DNA of 64,000 bases, from the NCBI GenBank assembly GCA_010279815.1, contig QEOQ01000141.1:434001-498000 (forward strand), in the 5' to 3' direction. The stretch's first letter is position 1. Each line of letters opens with the position of its first letter. Below, piece after piece: positions 13,101 to 24,694 of the stretch. The notes under the pieces are model-generated. The model searched no databases. It saw only the letters and a list, made by a program, of their open reading frames with translations, and was not told the origin of the DNA. The DNA comes from Brachionus plicatilis. Its lineage: Eukaryota; Rotifera; Eurotatoria; Ploima; Brachionidae. The position numbers were made by a program, and so were the translations under genes.

Positions 13101-16006
13101 CCAAGATCCTTCTCAAGAGGTGTTTTTGCGAGTGTGTATGGACCAGAGTTGTTTAAAAGTTCCAAAAAAAGTCCAAGTCCGGAATTTTTTTTTTAATTCG
13201 CTAGATCAGGCTTCATATCAAAAAATTTATATACTCTTGGGTTGTCTAATGCAATAGATTTGCCATATATCAGAATTTGTTGCAATTTTAGCATAAGTCT
13301 CTTCTTCAGTATTCAAAATTTTAAAACCTTGACTTGGACTTTTTTTTTGAAAAAAGAAATTAAAGTCTTTGGTCGGATTTTTGAAAAAAAAAATAAGTCC
13401 GGACTTGGACTTGACTTGAGACTTGTGACTTTTAAACAACTCTGGTGTGGATCAATCGAATAATCAAGTCTCGGGTTTTTCCTGCTAAAATGCATAACTT
13501 TTCATTTGTCCATATTGAGTTTCATTAGCCATAACTCATAATACTTGACAACTGACTGAGAGTAATATTTTGATTTCTCTAAAAAATTTTGCCAAATTAT
13601 TTGTTTCGATAAAGACAGAAAAAAAATAATTAATTTTTATATTGAATTAAACTAAATAAAATTAAGATCGTTTAAATATAAATCATTTAAAATATTTTTA
13701 TTACTCAAAAAATAATGAATTTTTAGTTGATTTTAAAGTTTAATTAAAAATTTTGATGGACTATGAATTAAATTAAAAAAAATATGAAATACTTAATAAA
13801 TTTATTAAGCAATCACATTTTGTACCTTTGTTATCTTTTATTTCTCTTTTATATTCCTAATTTGTATTTAAAAATGGTTTTCTAAGTAAAATCTAATACT
13901 TTAAAATAATCGCAATCACAATATTTTTAATTTATGAATTATCTTTTTTAAGGTCTTCCTAGATTTGGTGAAAAATATTCACAAGGCTGGCTGAAATGTA
14001 TGGAAAATCGAGAGCAAATTCAAAAGGATTTAGAAAAATCCGAAGTTAGCTACTTTTTTGAAGAGTTTCTTGATTCAACAGAGACTGAAATAATTGAGCG
14101 GAAATCAACTCGTATTGAGCATCGTTGGCTGGAAATAGAAAATTTACGTTCTAAATTCAATTGGTATCCATTTTATGCAAGATCATACATTGGTGAAACT
14201 CAAGATGATTGTATCGATGCTGACCGATTGATCACATTTGATGAAGACATAAATGATTTTTTATTTGACTTGAATAACAATGATGACCTCAAAATGAAAT
14301 TATTGCTAAAATTTTTATCGTTTCTAAATATTGTGGATGACACTTCTAATCCAACTTGGTCAAAAAATACCGAAAAAATTTTTTTTAAATTGTTCACTTT
14401 TCCGAATAGTTCTCAAGAAAAAAAATTAATTGAAGATTTTGTAAATTTTATTAAAAGAATACTTGATCAATCAATAGAAAGATTCATTTGTGTAAAACAC
14501 AAAACACAAGTTACCATTTTAAAATGGAAGTTTGAACACTTAATCAGTCAAGAGATAAAAGAGCTAACTACCAAAGAAAGTCTTATCGAAATTCTTAAGC
14601 ATGATCTCAGTCTGGAAGTAAACAGATCCAACTTCATTCTTTGGAAAAACTACGCCATGTTAAAATACATTTTAAACTCGAATTTAAAAGAAACACGAAA
14701 AGTATTCAACACTTTGCTAAATAGCTCTGAAAGTGCCAATAGTCAAAGTCACGAGGCATTTATGGACATCTATACACTTGCTATTGATTTTGTTGAGCTT
14801 GAACTGGGCATACATTATCAAGATGCTGATGTCAACAATTCAAATGTTGAAATAAAATTAAAACAAAATCAAAAAATCAAATTACCACAGACAGCAAGGG
14901 AAAATTTGATGGAAATTTTGGCAAAAAATTGTTTGTACAAAAATCAAATGAACCAAAAATCGAAATCAACATTCAAAATAGGCATGTCAGATGGCACCAG
15001 GCAACTTTTGATTAAACGAGACTTTCAGGTAGAATATGATAAAAAAAGAGCTGAAGGCGGAATCACATTTTTTCTCTTTCACAAAATCTATTCTTTATTT
15101 CTTCTTCTAAATAACGATATAGATTTTCTTATGGACCTAAACGAATCGATTATAAATGAAACAAAAATTTTTAAGAGTCAATTTGGAGAGTTTTATTTAA
15201 AAATTTTGGATTATATTTACCATTGTTTGGCCAAAATAACCAAATTTAAATTCAAAATTAAAATTTATTCTATAGTAAAAAAATTGATTTTGTTTACACC
15301 AAAATTGGAAATTTCGGACAATTTTTTAAATCAACTCAAAAGAACCCTAATTCAATTCAGACATGATAGTCAATCAAATATTTTGGTCAACCAGCTAATT
15401 GAGACAAATGATATTGATGAGTTGTTTGAACAAATATCGGTCAGAATAAAATCGGGAAGTTTTTTATGTACCTTAATTGAAGCTCAATTTGAGAGATTTA
15501 GGCAAATGGTAAAAAAAGAAGACAGTGTTGCATTGAATTCCGGATTAGAAAATAAGATAAGGCGTTTGTTTGAAAAAGCAGTGTCATTAAGCCCAAAAAG
15601 TTACCACATCTGGAAGAGATTTTTTGATTTTGAAATATTTTTAAAGAACTTAAGTTTTCGTGACAAAATAAGCTTTGTTTTTTACAGATCAATTCAAAAT
15701 TTACCGTTTATCAAACAATTTTATCTTTATTCTGTCGAGTTTATGCCCGAAAAGTACAACGAGGTAATTATGTTGATGGATAAAAAAGAGCTAAGGTTTT
15801 TATTTCCAATTCAAGAATTAAATATTTTGCTCGAGCCTATTGATAAAAATGATCAAAATTTGAAAAAATATGAATCAAGTGAAGAAAGTGAAGAGTCTGA
15901 AAATGAATCAACTGAGTCAAGTGAAAGTGAAACTCAAAAAGATAATCAAGTGTTAAGTGATTCTGAGCTTACAAGTTCAAGCATTGAAAACATTTACCAA
16001 GAATAA
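10127..16006 (+). CDS. NRDE2: NRDE2 nuclear RNA-surveillance protein
   Basis: NRDE2 binds the RNA helicase MTR4 in the nucleus and shields transcripts from exosome decay; in nematodes it acts in nuclear RNAi. Two exons, 10127-11459 and 13953-16006 (phase 1 junction), give 1128 aa against about 1164 in human. In order: an acidic Ser/Glu stretch (about 45-55); a lysine-rich nuclear targeting run (about 62-77); the DKKGDPNN motif of the conserved MTR4-interacting segment (about 127-134); then helical HAT/TPR-like repeats from about residue 230, including GYLEKAIGIFQA. The splice restores FWDLGLPRFGEKYSQGW, matching the family. The C-terminus has the conserved YSVEFMPEKYNEV...KELRF core and a Ser/Glu-rich tail. 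AATAAA follows near 16028. The intron is unusually long and full of transposons. Confidence 0.93.
11582..11802. mobile_element. hAT-like MITE (AGACTTG family)
   Basis: Ends CAGACTTG and ATAAGTCTG inverted. Flanks CTTCTAAT and TTTCTAAT form a 7/8-matching target-site duplication. The interior resembles 4666-4979, including TTGACTTGAC-like and TGCAAGTCATAACTT segments in inverted orientation. Confidence 0.75.
11868..12591. mobile_element. hAT MITE with TAGTGTTGGG ends
   Basis: Ends TAGTGTTGGG and CCCAACACTA (the canonical hAT terminus) with a perfect 8-bp target-site duplication GTTTCGTC at 11860-11867 and 12592-12599. Subterminal inverted segments (about 12160-12232 and 12500-12570) share AATAAAGTTTATTGAAG. 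The GGCCGGCCGG-like GC runs near the left end stand out in this AT-rich DNA. No transposase ORF. Confidence 0.92.
12961..13560 (-). pseudogene. Non-LTR retrotransposon reverse-transcriptase C-terminal fragment
   Basis: Read on the minus strand, 13560-13446 encodes a LINE RT tail (WLMKLNMDK, then a stop where the family usually has Cys, then KVMHFSRKNPRLDYSIDPH). The reading resumes at 13142 as YTLAKTPLEKDLGVFISKD...ANSILGLMKRT, the usual segment after the RT palm in jockey/CR1-like elements. An in-frame stop follows FI. The MITE at 13144-13444 splits the fragment. No endonuclease part is present. It lies antisense in the NRDE2 intron. Confidence 0.8.
13144..13444. mobile_element. hAT-like MITE inserted in the LINE relic
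   Basis: Ends CAGAGTTGTTTAAAAGT and its inverted copy, with AAGTCCGGACTTGGACTTGA palindromes inside. Flanks GTATGGAC and GTGTGGAT agree at 6 of 8 positions. A shorter copy of the same family lies at 33053-33133. Confidence 0.8.
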
Positions 16007-16670
16007 TTATTTTCATATATTTTAATTAATAAATCAAAATAAATTAAATGCATACTTTTATATTTAAAATTTTTTTATTTTAGTTTAATAAAATTCAATT
16101 CAATTAATAATTTGGAACAAAAATCCCTTTTAACTTAATTTTTTTTCATTAAGTTCATATCCGGGAGTCAAAAATTAGTTGACCTAAAAATTAGCCTCAA
16201 ATTTGAAAATTCAAAAACGAAAAAAAAAAAGCTAACAATTTAAAAAAAAAATATTAAGGAATTTAGTTTATTAGTAAAAGAACCTTTTTTAGTCATTTTT
16301 TGCTGTAAAAGGGCAACAATTTTATTATCATTTAAAGTTTATCTAAAAATTTGAAAAAAAATCAAATATTTGTTATGTCTTAAATTATCTTTAATCTATA
16401 AAAAATAGCTTGTGAAATTACATTTTTAAAAAATAATGAATTTTATGAATCTTTCAAGAAAAAAATTAATTTTAATATCTTAGGATAATATCGTTTTATT
16501 TAATGAACCGAAAATTTGATTATAATAATTTGAAAATAATTTATAGAATAAGAAAAAGGTTTAAAAAAATTCAGGAGATTTAAAAAATACCAGATCGATC
16601 TAAATTCAAAAAAAACAAAAACTTATAGGATACATATTTCCAGGTAGCAATAAAAAATATTAAAAAATTT
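16007..16670. other. Intergenic, start of a tRNA-linked duplication
   Basis: A/T-rich sequence after NRDE2. From about 16460 it is duplicated at about 24079, including the tRNA-Glu that follows. No other feature seen. Confidence 0.6.
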
Positions 16671-16741
16671 TCCCGTGCCGGGAATTGAACCCGGGCCTTG
16701 ACGGTGAGAGCGTCAAATCCTAACCACTAGACCACGCGGGA
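16671..16741 (-). tRNA. tRNA-Glu (CTC)
   Basis: Complete cloverleaf on the minus strand: D arm GGTCTAGTGGTTAGG, anticodon loop CTCTCAC with anticodon CTC, T arm GGGTTCAATTCCC. A T run follows the 3' end as pol III terminator. CCA is not encoded. Identical to four other copies in the window. Confidence 0.97.
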
Positions 16742-17436
16742 TCTATCTGTGATGATCTTTATCAGATATAAATTTGTTAGTCTTAAAAAAGTATTCAAAT
16801 TTTTACTAATTTTTCATTTAAAGTTAATTTTATTTTTTAAGAGATATAAAAAGGACTTTGCAAAAGTGTTCAAATTAAAAAAACTTAAAATTTTGTAAAA
16901 ATTATAAAAAATAAATTGTCTAATACTTTAAATTTTTAATTATTAAAATAAATTAAAATAATAATAAATCCATTAAATCAATTCAAATTTAATTTTTAAA
17001 ATTTCTTTTTCAAGTTTATTTTAAATTGTGAAAAAAACTTTTTCATCTTCTTAATCTAACTTTCGCTTTCCGTGGATCATAGAGACCACACGTTACCTCC
17101 AAAGTTACTTTTCGGACTAACTAGCCAACAGTCAAGTTTAATTCTAGTAATCTTTATCCTCACCATTCATCGTTCCTTTTTGCTTTGATGTGGCTCTTTC
17201 CAAAATCTAGGACTTCTAGATTTCCCATTCGTCACAGAGGTATTCATCATTATATTGTTAATTATCCTCATGGTACCCATCTGGGCTTTTTTTTTGCATA
17301 ATCTTTTATCAACTAATGAAATGGATACTTCATTCAAAATTATTTCTTCTTTCCTTTAGGGGACATATTGTTAAGGTTTCGAAAAAAAATTTATCATTTT
17401 TGTTAATAATTTAAGATTAAACCTTTAAAAAATAGA

Positions 17437-17507
17437 TCCCGCGTGGTCTAGTGGTTAGGATTTGACGCTCTCACCGTCAAGGCCCGGGTTCAATTCCCGG
17501 CACGGGA
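17437..17507 (+). tRNA. tRNA-Glu (CTC)
   Basis: Same 71-nt sequence as 16671-16741 but on the plus strand, so the two form a head-to-head pair about 700 bp apart. TTTTTT terminator follows. Confidence 0.97.
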
Positions 17508-17749
17508 AAATTTTTTATTTAACCAATTTCAAAAAAAAAAGAATAATTCACACATGAATAATAAAAGTAAAACCAATATACAAATTTTATGTAATTACTA
17601 GCCTTTAAGTCTCTACTTTCTTTTTTCATTAAATTAAATTCATAATATCGTTTTAGAACAAATGTTTTTTTTCCTTAATTTTAAGTACGTATAACAATAA
17701 AATAGGCAGGATGCTATATTTTTTTAAAATTTTAGTTAAAAAAAAAACT

Positions 17750-17820
17750 CCGTGACGGGGAATTGAACCCCGGTCTCCCGCGTGACAGGCGGGGATACTC
17801 ACCACTATACTATCACGGAT
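17750..17820 (-). tRNA. tRNA-Asp (GTC)
   Basis: Minus-strand cloverleaf with anticodon loop CTGTCAC (anticodon GTC) and T arm GGGGTTCAATTCCCC. A run of nine T follows as terminator. Confidence 0.97.
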
Positions 17821-18064
17821 TCATTTGTTTTTTACAAATAACCTCAAAATATGTATAAAATTTCAAAGATAAAAATGTTTAATTTTTTTGTTATTACCAT
17901 CATCTATTTTAGTATTTAATATTTTACAGGAATCATAACTGAATCTATCATTTGGTTTTTTAAAATGCTAAAAATAAAGAGAAACAACTGGTGCATAATC
18001 CAAAAAGGGTTTTTTGACCGTCATTAATCAAATATTTAATACTTAACAAAATTAAAATTTTCAA

Positions 18065-18136
18065 GCGTCAGTGGTGTAGCGGTTATCATTGTTGCCTTCC
18101 AAGCAGCAGATCCGGGTTCGACTCCCGGCTGACGCA
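18065..18136 (+). tRNA. tRNA-Gly (TCC)
   Basis: Acceptor GCGTCAG pairs with CTGACGC. Anticodon loop CTTCCAA (TCC), T arm CGGGTTCGACTCCCG, T-run terminator. Confidence 0.97.
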
Positions 18137-19056
18137 ATTTTTTCCTAAGAATTAGTGCGTAATTCTGAATGAAAATAGCACAGAGACAAATTTAGATTCA
18201 TCCACGCATCGCAAAAAAGTAAAAACGTCAAAAAATCTAAAATCTAATTGTGGAAAAAATATCACGCTGATAAATAAAATTTTTTATTTAAAAATTTTTA
18301 GGGTATTTAATAAAAAATTCGGTTTTTAATTTTGGACATTTCGACTTCTCTGTTAAAAAAAAAAAATATATTCAGCAAAAAGTTTAGACTAATTGTTAAG
18401 GTTTTTTTATAATCAAAATTTGTAACTGGAATTGTAAAGGGCTTTAAAATCATTAAAATTAATATGGATTGAAAATTAGACAGACTGAAACGCTATAAAA
18501 TAAAATGTTTTTTTTTAGAACTCTATGTCTGAAGCTATAATGAATATTTTTTAGAAAATAATTTTATTAAAATTAATTGACTAAATTTAGTTTAAAATTG
18601 TTGAAATATTTTTAATAAGATTTCTTTTAATTTAAGATAAGAGCTAATTTTTGTTTAGATTTTTCTAAAGCTATAAAATTAAAAATTTAAATTGTGTCTG
18701 TGCTTAAAATTACTTTTTTTAATGCATTGATGAAATAAAGAATAAGATATAAATTAGTCATATTTAAAAAAAATTTCAGAACAAAAATTATCGTGAACTT
18801 AAATTTTTAATCAAACAAAAGATGTATTCTAAGCTCTCCATATTATTTATTCTTTTAAAATTTTCTACCTCAAAAACAATAAAATTTAAATTTTATCAAT
18901 TTTTTACTTTATTTTTTCAAAACTAAACTTGATTCTTAAACTTCTTATCAACGATTAAAATTAAGTTTTCATACGATTTTATTCAATTTTATCTTAAGAA
19001 TTTCTCACAACATCATAATTTACATGAGATATACACAACTGTAAAAATAATTTTAA
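18137..19056. other. Intergenic between tRNA-Gly and the SLC6 gene
   Basis: A/T-rich, no coding or repeat signal I can support. It must contain the SLC6 promoter, but no motif stands out. Confidence 0.6.
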
Positions 19057-21677
19057 ATGAATTCCATAAATCCTAAGAAGGTTGAATCCGAAAACTCCAA
19101 GTCAACCGAAAAAACTTGGGGAAGTCCTATCGAATTTCTAATGACATGCGTTGGTAAGCAAAACTCCAAATTTTCAGACCAAATTTTAAATTTTCTAAAG
19201 GATTTTCGGTTGGCCTCGGTAACGTTTGGAGGTAAATAGAATTGAAATTAATTTTAAATCACAATTAACTTAAATAAATAAAATAGATTTCCTTTTCTTT
19301 GTTTTAAAAATGGAGGAAGTAAGTAAAAAAAATTTAATTGACCATCAAAATCAATAATCATAAAATTTTAAGGTGCATTTGTGATTGCATTTGGAATTAT
19401 GCTGTTTCTAGTCGGATTACCATTGTTCTTTTTGGAAATTACAATCGCTCAATACTCAAAATTTAGTCCAATTAATGTTTGGAAAGTAGTACCTATTTTT
19501 AGAGGACTAGGAATAGTTTCTTTATTAATAGCAACATTTATTTCCATTTATTACAATGTTTTAATTTGTTATTCTCTAATTTATTTAATTTCATCTTTTT
19601 TTCCAACTTTGCCATGGACAACATGTGACTCCGAGTGGAACAATGAAAAGTGCTGTATACCTTCGGATATAAATGTAATCAATACCAGCCTTTCCATCGG
19701 TCGTTGTTCCAAGTTCACTGAAACCCCTGCAAAACAATATTTTTAGTATTTTTTGTTTAAAATATTTTTATTGTTTCCATTTTTATATTTTCTTAGTAAT
19801 TACGTTCTTACACTGTCCGATGATATTGGCAATTTCACCGGCGTTAATTGGAAACTAGCCTTGAGCTTGCTTACATGCTGGTTTCTTGTATTTTTAAGTT
19901 TGTCAAAAGGAGTTAAATCTCTTGGAAAGTAACAAATAGAAAAATATTTTCTTTTATAAAAAATTAATTTTTTTTAAGGGTTTCCTATATTACAGCTATA
20001 TTTCCTTATGTAATGATTTTTGCTTTGATTATCCGCGGAGTAACACTCGAAGGTGCCATAATTGGAATAGAATATTACATTTTAAATATTAATACTGACA
20101 AGCTTTTAACTCTTGAGGTAAGTTTTTGGAATTTATTAAGTGAAATTTGGTCGAATACAGGTACAGAATAAAAATTTAATTTTTTTCTTGATTTTAAAAT
20201 TTTGTCCAAAATTTTTCTGAATTATTTTACCAAGTTAAAATCAAGTTAAATCCAAATAATTTTCAGTAAATAATTTTTTTTATATGTGTATTATTATTTG
20301 TATCAAATTTCACCACAAAAATTTTTTTAACTTAATAAAACTATAATATTTTTGATGATATTTCAGACATGGACTGACGCAGCCAGGTAAATTAGCCGAG
20401 TTTAGATAATAAATTGCTAAAATTTAAAATTTTATTTCAAGCCAAGTATATTTCATTTTAGGTATAATTAAAACCCAAAATAAAAAAAAAATTTTAAAAT
20501 TTTTTGAATATTTAAATAGGAGTTGCTCAGGGTGGTTTGTACACTTTGGGTAGATACAACGACTTCAATTATAATCACCAAAAGTTTGTTAAAATATTTA
20601 AGTTTCTTTTTTATTACATTTTTATATTTAGGACAAGCATTTTTATTGCTATATTGGATGCGGTGACAGGACTTTTGGCCGGTCTGGCAATATTCTCAGT
20701 CTTGGGGTATATGTCAACCAAAACTGGCATTAATGTTCCTGACCTAGCAGTAGGCGGACCCGGTCTGTCATTTATCGTTTATCCTGAAGCCCTTTCTTTA
20801 ATGCCATTTCCATGGATCTGGTGTATTTTCTTTTTTATGATGATGATCACAATTGGATTCGGAAGCATATTGAGTTTGAGTGAGTGCGTATTGGATTCTA
20901 TCACCGAGGTTCTGAAGGGAAAAATTGATATTCATGGAAAAGAGACCTTTTACAGATTTTTAATTTGTATGATATTTTATTTAATCGCTTTTCCGATGAC
21001 TACACACGTAAAATTAAATTCGACTTGATATAATTTAGAATAAATTTTTGCAAATAAAGAGTGGACTGTACATACAAAATTTGATCGATGGCTATGTGTC
21101 TGGATATCCTTTCATTATTTTTGGTTTTTTGGAAGCTCTCGGACTTTGTTGGATTTACGGAATTAACAATTTAAAAAGAGATATAAAATTAATGCTTGGT
21201 AAAAATTTAAGCTATTACTGGATTGTCTGTTTCGCAATTGTCCCTGTCTCAACTTTTGTAATTTTTTTTTTAATATTTTCTTTTTTTAAGTCCATCTAAT
21301 TTTGATTTGATTATAGAGTGTTTTCTTAATTTCGGCTATTTCAAGTAAACAGCTCACTCTTAACGATTATGTATATCCGGCTTGGAGTCATGGAATCGGA
21401 TGGTTAATAGTTATTATAGTTCTTAGTCCTTTACCAATATTTTTCACCATTTCTATCAGAAAAACTTATTTAAGACTAGGTAGATTCAATTGGAGGGATT
21501 ATAGAGAAGTATTTTTTTTTTATTTTTAAATGCTAGATTTGTAAATTTTGTTTTATTTAGTATTTAAAACCAGATGATGAGTGGAAGCCAGCAAAAAAAG
21601 GTGACAAAGTTGAGGACTTTAAAATGGAACAAGTTAAAAACGAGGCTGGAGTTGACAATGAAGGATTTATAGCATGA
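19057..21677 (+). CDS. SLC6-family Na+/Cl- dependent neurotransmitter/amino-acid transporter
   Basis: Twelve-helix plasma-membrane symporter. Thirteen exons give 596 aa: 19057-19153, 19201-19231, 19287-19318, 19373-19745, 19797-19928, 19979-20117, 20367-20386, 20442-20461, 20520-20583, 20632-21007, 21060-21257, 21317-21508, 21561-21677. TM1 reads VGFSVGLGNVWRFPF, the family signature, with Gly where monoamine carriers have Asp; this favours GABA, amino-acid or osmolyte substrates. Other hallmarks: FKNGGSAF, a large extracellular loop 2 with CDSEWNNEKCC cysteines, NWKLALSLL (TM4), KGVKSLGKV, DAASQVYFIL followed by GRYNDFN (TM6), and VYPAW before TM12. The 20-nt exons 7 and 8 fall within TM6, where the substrate site forms. 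The start ATG gives a short N-terminus typical of the family. AATAAA occurs near 21744. The gene lies within the tRNA cluster. Confidence 0.9.
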
Positions 21678-22443
21678 ATTAACAAAAATTATTTGGTATT
21701 AACTAATTATGATATTATTTATAAATAATTAAAAATTTTATGAAATAAAAAGAAACTGAAAAATGATACTTCTTATTTATTTGTTTATCTGTACCGAGCT
21801 AATGTTCCTTCAGAATATAAAAAAAATTAATAAAATAGAGTTAAATAAGATAAAAAAAATAGAAAATAAATTTTAAAAAAATGATAAATAAGTTAAAAGA
21901 AAATTAAAAACGATTTTTTGAAGTAACTAGAGGTTAGACATGTTTAAATACACTTCATTTTATTTGCCTATTTAAGTTAAACTGTTTTTATGATAAAGAC
22001 CAAAGATATGACAAAAATAATGATCATCCCTTAGAATTAATTAGAAATTTTTCATAGGGTTATAAATATGGATTTCTAAAAGCTAATTCATTCTTATTTT
22101 TTTACTGAATATTTCTGAAGAAAAACATTCGGTGAAATTTTTCATTTACATTTTTGATCGATGCAATTGTCTGTGTCAGATAGGAACCTTTACTAAATAT
22201 CATTATCGTCTAATACCCAGTATTATAGGAAAGGAAAATTATTATTTTCATTTTATTTTATTGATAAAATTATTATTCAACAAAAAATGTAAATGCTATT
22301 TTGATTAAATCGTCAATTTTTTTGAAAAGATAACTAAAATATTTGCTACGGTGATTTATTATCAGTATACTAAGGTTGAAATGAAATATTTAAATCAAAT
22401 TTCCGGCATCTAATGATTGAAATCCTAACAGAAAAAAAAATTT
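21678..22443. other. Intergenic after SLC6
   Basis: Polyadenylation signal near 21744, then A/T-rich DNA with no further feature I can support. Confidence 0.6.
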
Positions 22444-22514
22444 TCCCGTGCCGGGAATTGAACCCGGGCCTTGACGGTGAGAGCGTCAAATCCTAACCAC
22501 TAGACCACGCGGGA
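22444..22514 (-). tRNA. tRNA-Glu (CTC)
   Basis: Identical to the other Glu copies; minus strand, poly-T after the 3' end. Confidence 0.97.
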
Positions 22515-22796
22515 TCTATTCAAATAAAGAATATTCCTGTTACTAATAATCAGTTAGATAAAATTTTCTTTTTATAACAATTTTCTTTTAAATTCTCGTC
22601 TTCTATCTCATTTTTTCAGTTAAAATAATATTAATTATTCGAAGAGTTAAAATTCTCCAATTTATTTAAATCTGAAATTAGAAGTTGTTGAATCCTCAAA
22701 ATAATGCCATGATTTTAAATATTCTATCAATCTATAAGTCTAATTCATTTTTCCATATATACATATTTCACGGACTATTTCATCTACAGTCGAACC

Positions 22797-23320
22797 TCGT
22801 TATAACGAATCGCTCCGTTCCAGAAAAATGTGTTTGTTATATAGAGGTTTCCATTATTAATGAATGGGAAAAAATAAAAAAATTTTTCTGGTTCCATAAT
22901 TTTTATTATATAAAAAATAGAATTTTATTTAAAAAGAAAAAAATATTTATTAAAAATGAAAACAAACAATTAATTGGATTTTAAAAAAGTGGACATTTTC
23001 TGTTGCATATCATAACCAGACAATGATATATTTGGATATTTGTGATTTTGCATCGTTAAACCACATATCGATTGCGTCTTCTAAATCTTGATATTTGCTT
23101 TTTCAAATTCGTTAACTATCAGGTTAAACGGTATTGCTTAGATAATTTTCTACAATTTTTTCTTTATTCGTTAAAATTGTTGAAACAGTTGAGTTTGAAA
23201 AGCCGAATTCTTGCGCGATTGATGATGTAGAATTTCGTTCTTTGCTCTTATTGATCATCGCAATTTTTGTATCGATATCAATAATTTTTTCTTTTTTTCT
23301 TGTAATTAATAAAAGTTTAA
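22797..23320 (-). pseudogene. Tigger/pogo transposon relic
   Basis: The left terminus CAGTCGAACCTCGTTATAAC, preceded by TA, is the well-known Tigger/pogo inverted end. On the minus strand from about 23320, a CENP-B-like HTH transposase N-terminus can be read (KKKIIDIDTKIAMINKS, SIAQEFGFSNSTVSTIL, then a frameshifted DLEDAIDMWFNDAKSQ). The catalytic DDE domain is missing: only about 200 bp separate the HTH from the terminus. The opposite terminus was not found. Confidence 0.75.
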
Positions 23321-23447
23321 AATCAAATTTTTATAAATTATGTGGTTTGCATTTATCTTCAAGGTAGGAACTAGATTTTAATGTAACTTATTTTTTATTC
23401 AATCGACTAAGCTTGCTAAAGTGTATTTTCTTTATATCAGAAAAAAC

Positions 23448-23518
23448 TCCGTGACGGGGAATTGAACCCCGGTCTCCCGCGTGACAGGCGGGGATACTCA
23501 CCACTATACTATCACGGA
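23448..23518 (-). tRNA. tRNA-Asp (GTC)
   Basis: Same sequence as 17750-17820, minus strand, followed by a T run. Confidence 0.97.
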
Positions 23519-23837
23519 TTTTTTTTTTAATTTCTTGCCTTTATAAATTGCAGTAGACGATCAATTAATTATTGACTTATCTGCAACGGATAATTTTTTT
23601 GTTTAAAAGATGTTAATGTTGTTTTTATAACTTTTCGCGATGATTTATAAATATAAAAAAATCACAAAGTATTAAAATGAAAAGCTCTATTAATTAATGA
23701 TAAATAATTTATCATGCCATTTTATTGAATATTTTCATTATTTTACAAATGATCGAGGTTTAAGCGATTGACTTGAGTATTTAATCTGTAAATTTTTTTA
23801 ATAAAGAATGCTTATTTTGTATGATTTAAAAAAATTT

Positions 23838-23908
23838 TCCCGTGCCGGGAATTGAACCCGGGCCTTGACGGTGAGAGCGTCAAATCCTAACCACTAGACC
23901 ACGCGGGA
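23838..23908 (-). tRNA. tRNA-Glu (CTC)
   Basis: Identical 71-nt copy. Its upstream flank (GATCTATCTG...TCTTTATC) is shared with the copy 459 bp to the right, indicating a local tandem duplication. Confidence 0.97.
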
Positions 23909-24296
23909 TCTATCTGAAAATATCTTTATCCGAAATAAATTTGCTTGATTAATGTAATTAAAGAAAATTTAATTTTAATTATAAAGTTAATACAATTTTA
24001 AGAAATATAACAAATTCTTTGCAAAATTTAAAGATCAAAACACTTGAAATTTACTTAAAAAAATTTAATTAGAACCTATCAAGATAAAAATTAATTTTAA
24101 TATCTTAGAATAATATCGTTTTATTTAATGCGCCAAAAAATTGAAAATAACTAATAGAAAAATTAATCAACAGAAAAAGAAAAAGGTTTAAAAAATTCAG
24201 GAGATTTAAAAAAGACCAGATCGATCTAAATTCAAAAAAAACAAAAACTTATAGGATACATATTTCCAGGTAGCAATAAAAAATATTAAAAAATTT

Positions 24297-24367
24297 TCCC
24301 GTGCCGGGAATTGAACCCGGGCCTTGACGGTGAGAGCGTCAAATCCTAACCACTAGACCACGCGGGA
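24297..24367 (-). tRNA. tRNA-Glu (CTC)
   Basis: Identical copy. Flanks on both sides are near-identical to those of the copy at 16671-16741 over about 450 bp. Confidence 0.97.
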
Positions 24368-24694
24368 TCTATCTGTGATGATCTTTATCAGATATTAATT
24401 TGTTAGTCTTAAAAAAGTATTCAAATTTTTACAACTTTTTAATTCAAAGGTAATTTTATTTTTAAAGAAATATAAAAAGGACTTTGCAAAGGGGTACAAA
24501 ACAAAAAACTTCAAATTTTGCTAAATAAATAAATAGATAATTGCTTTAAAATTTTTGTTTTTGTGAATAAATTAAAATAAGAAATAAATCCATTAAATCA
24601 TCACAGATTTTTCAATCAAAATATTAACTAATTATAACTATATATATTGATGCTTCTATTACTGTATTTTATATTTTAGCGAAACAGATTTTAT

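Larger units (their letters stand above)
11460..13952 (+). other. NRDE2 intron (2.5 kb), a transposon graveyard
   Basis: Donor GTAAGT at 11460, acceptor TTTTTTAAG ending 13952. It contains two hAT-type MITEs (11582-11802 and 11868-12591) and an antisense LINE fragment (12961-13560) that is itself split by a third hAT-like MITE (13144-13444). Confidence 0.85.

Noticed and set aside
13227..13495. Several overlapping ORFs on both strands
   Set aside because: All fall in the hAT-like MITE or its junction with the LINE relic; palindromic sequence keeps frames open on both strands.
17040..17300. GC-richer stretch between the divergent tRNA-Glu genes as a snRNA or snoRNA
   Set aside because: I compared it by eye with U1-U6, 5S and C/D-box features and found no convincing match; a covariance search would be needed.
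22685..22984. Plus ORF of 99 aa
   Set aside because: It runs across the Tigger terminus and low-complexity sequence, with no protein-like composition.
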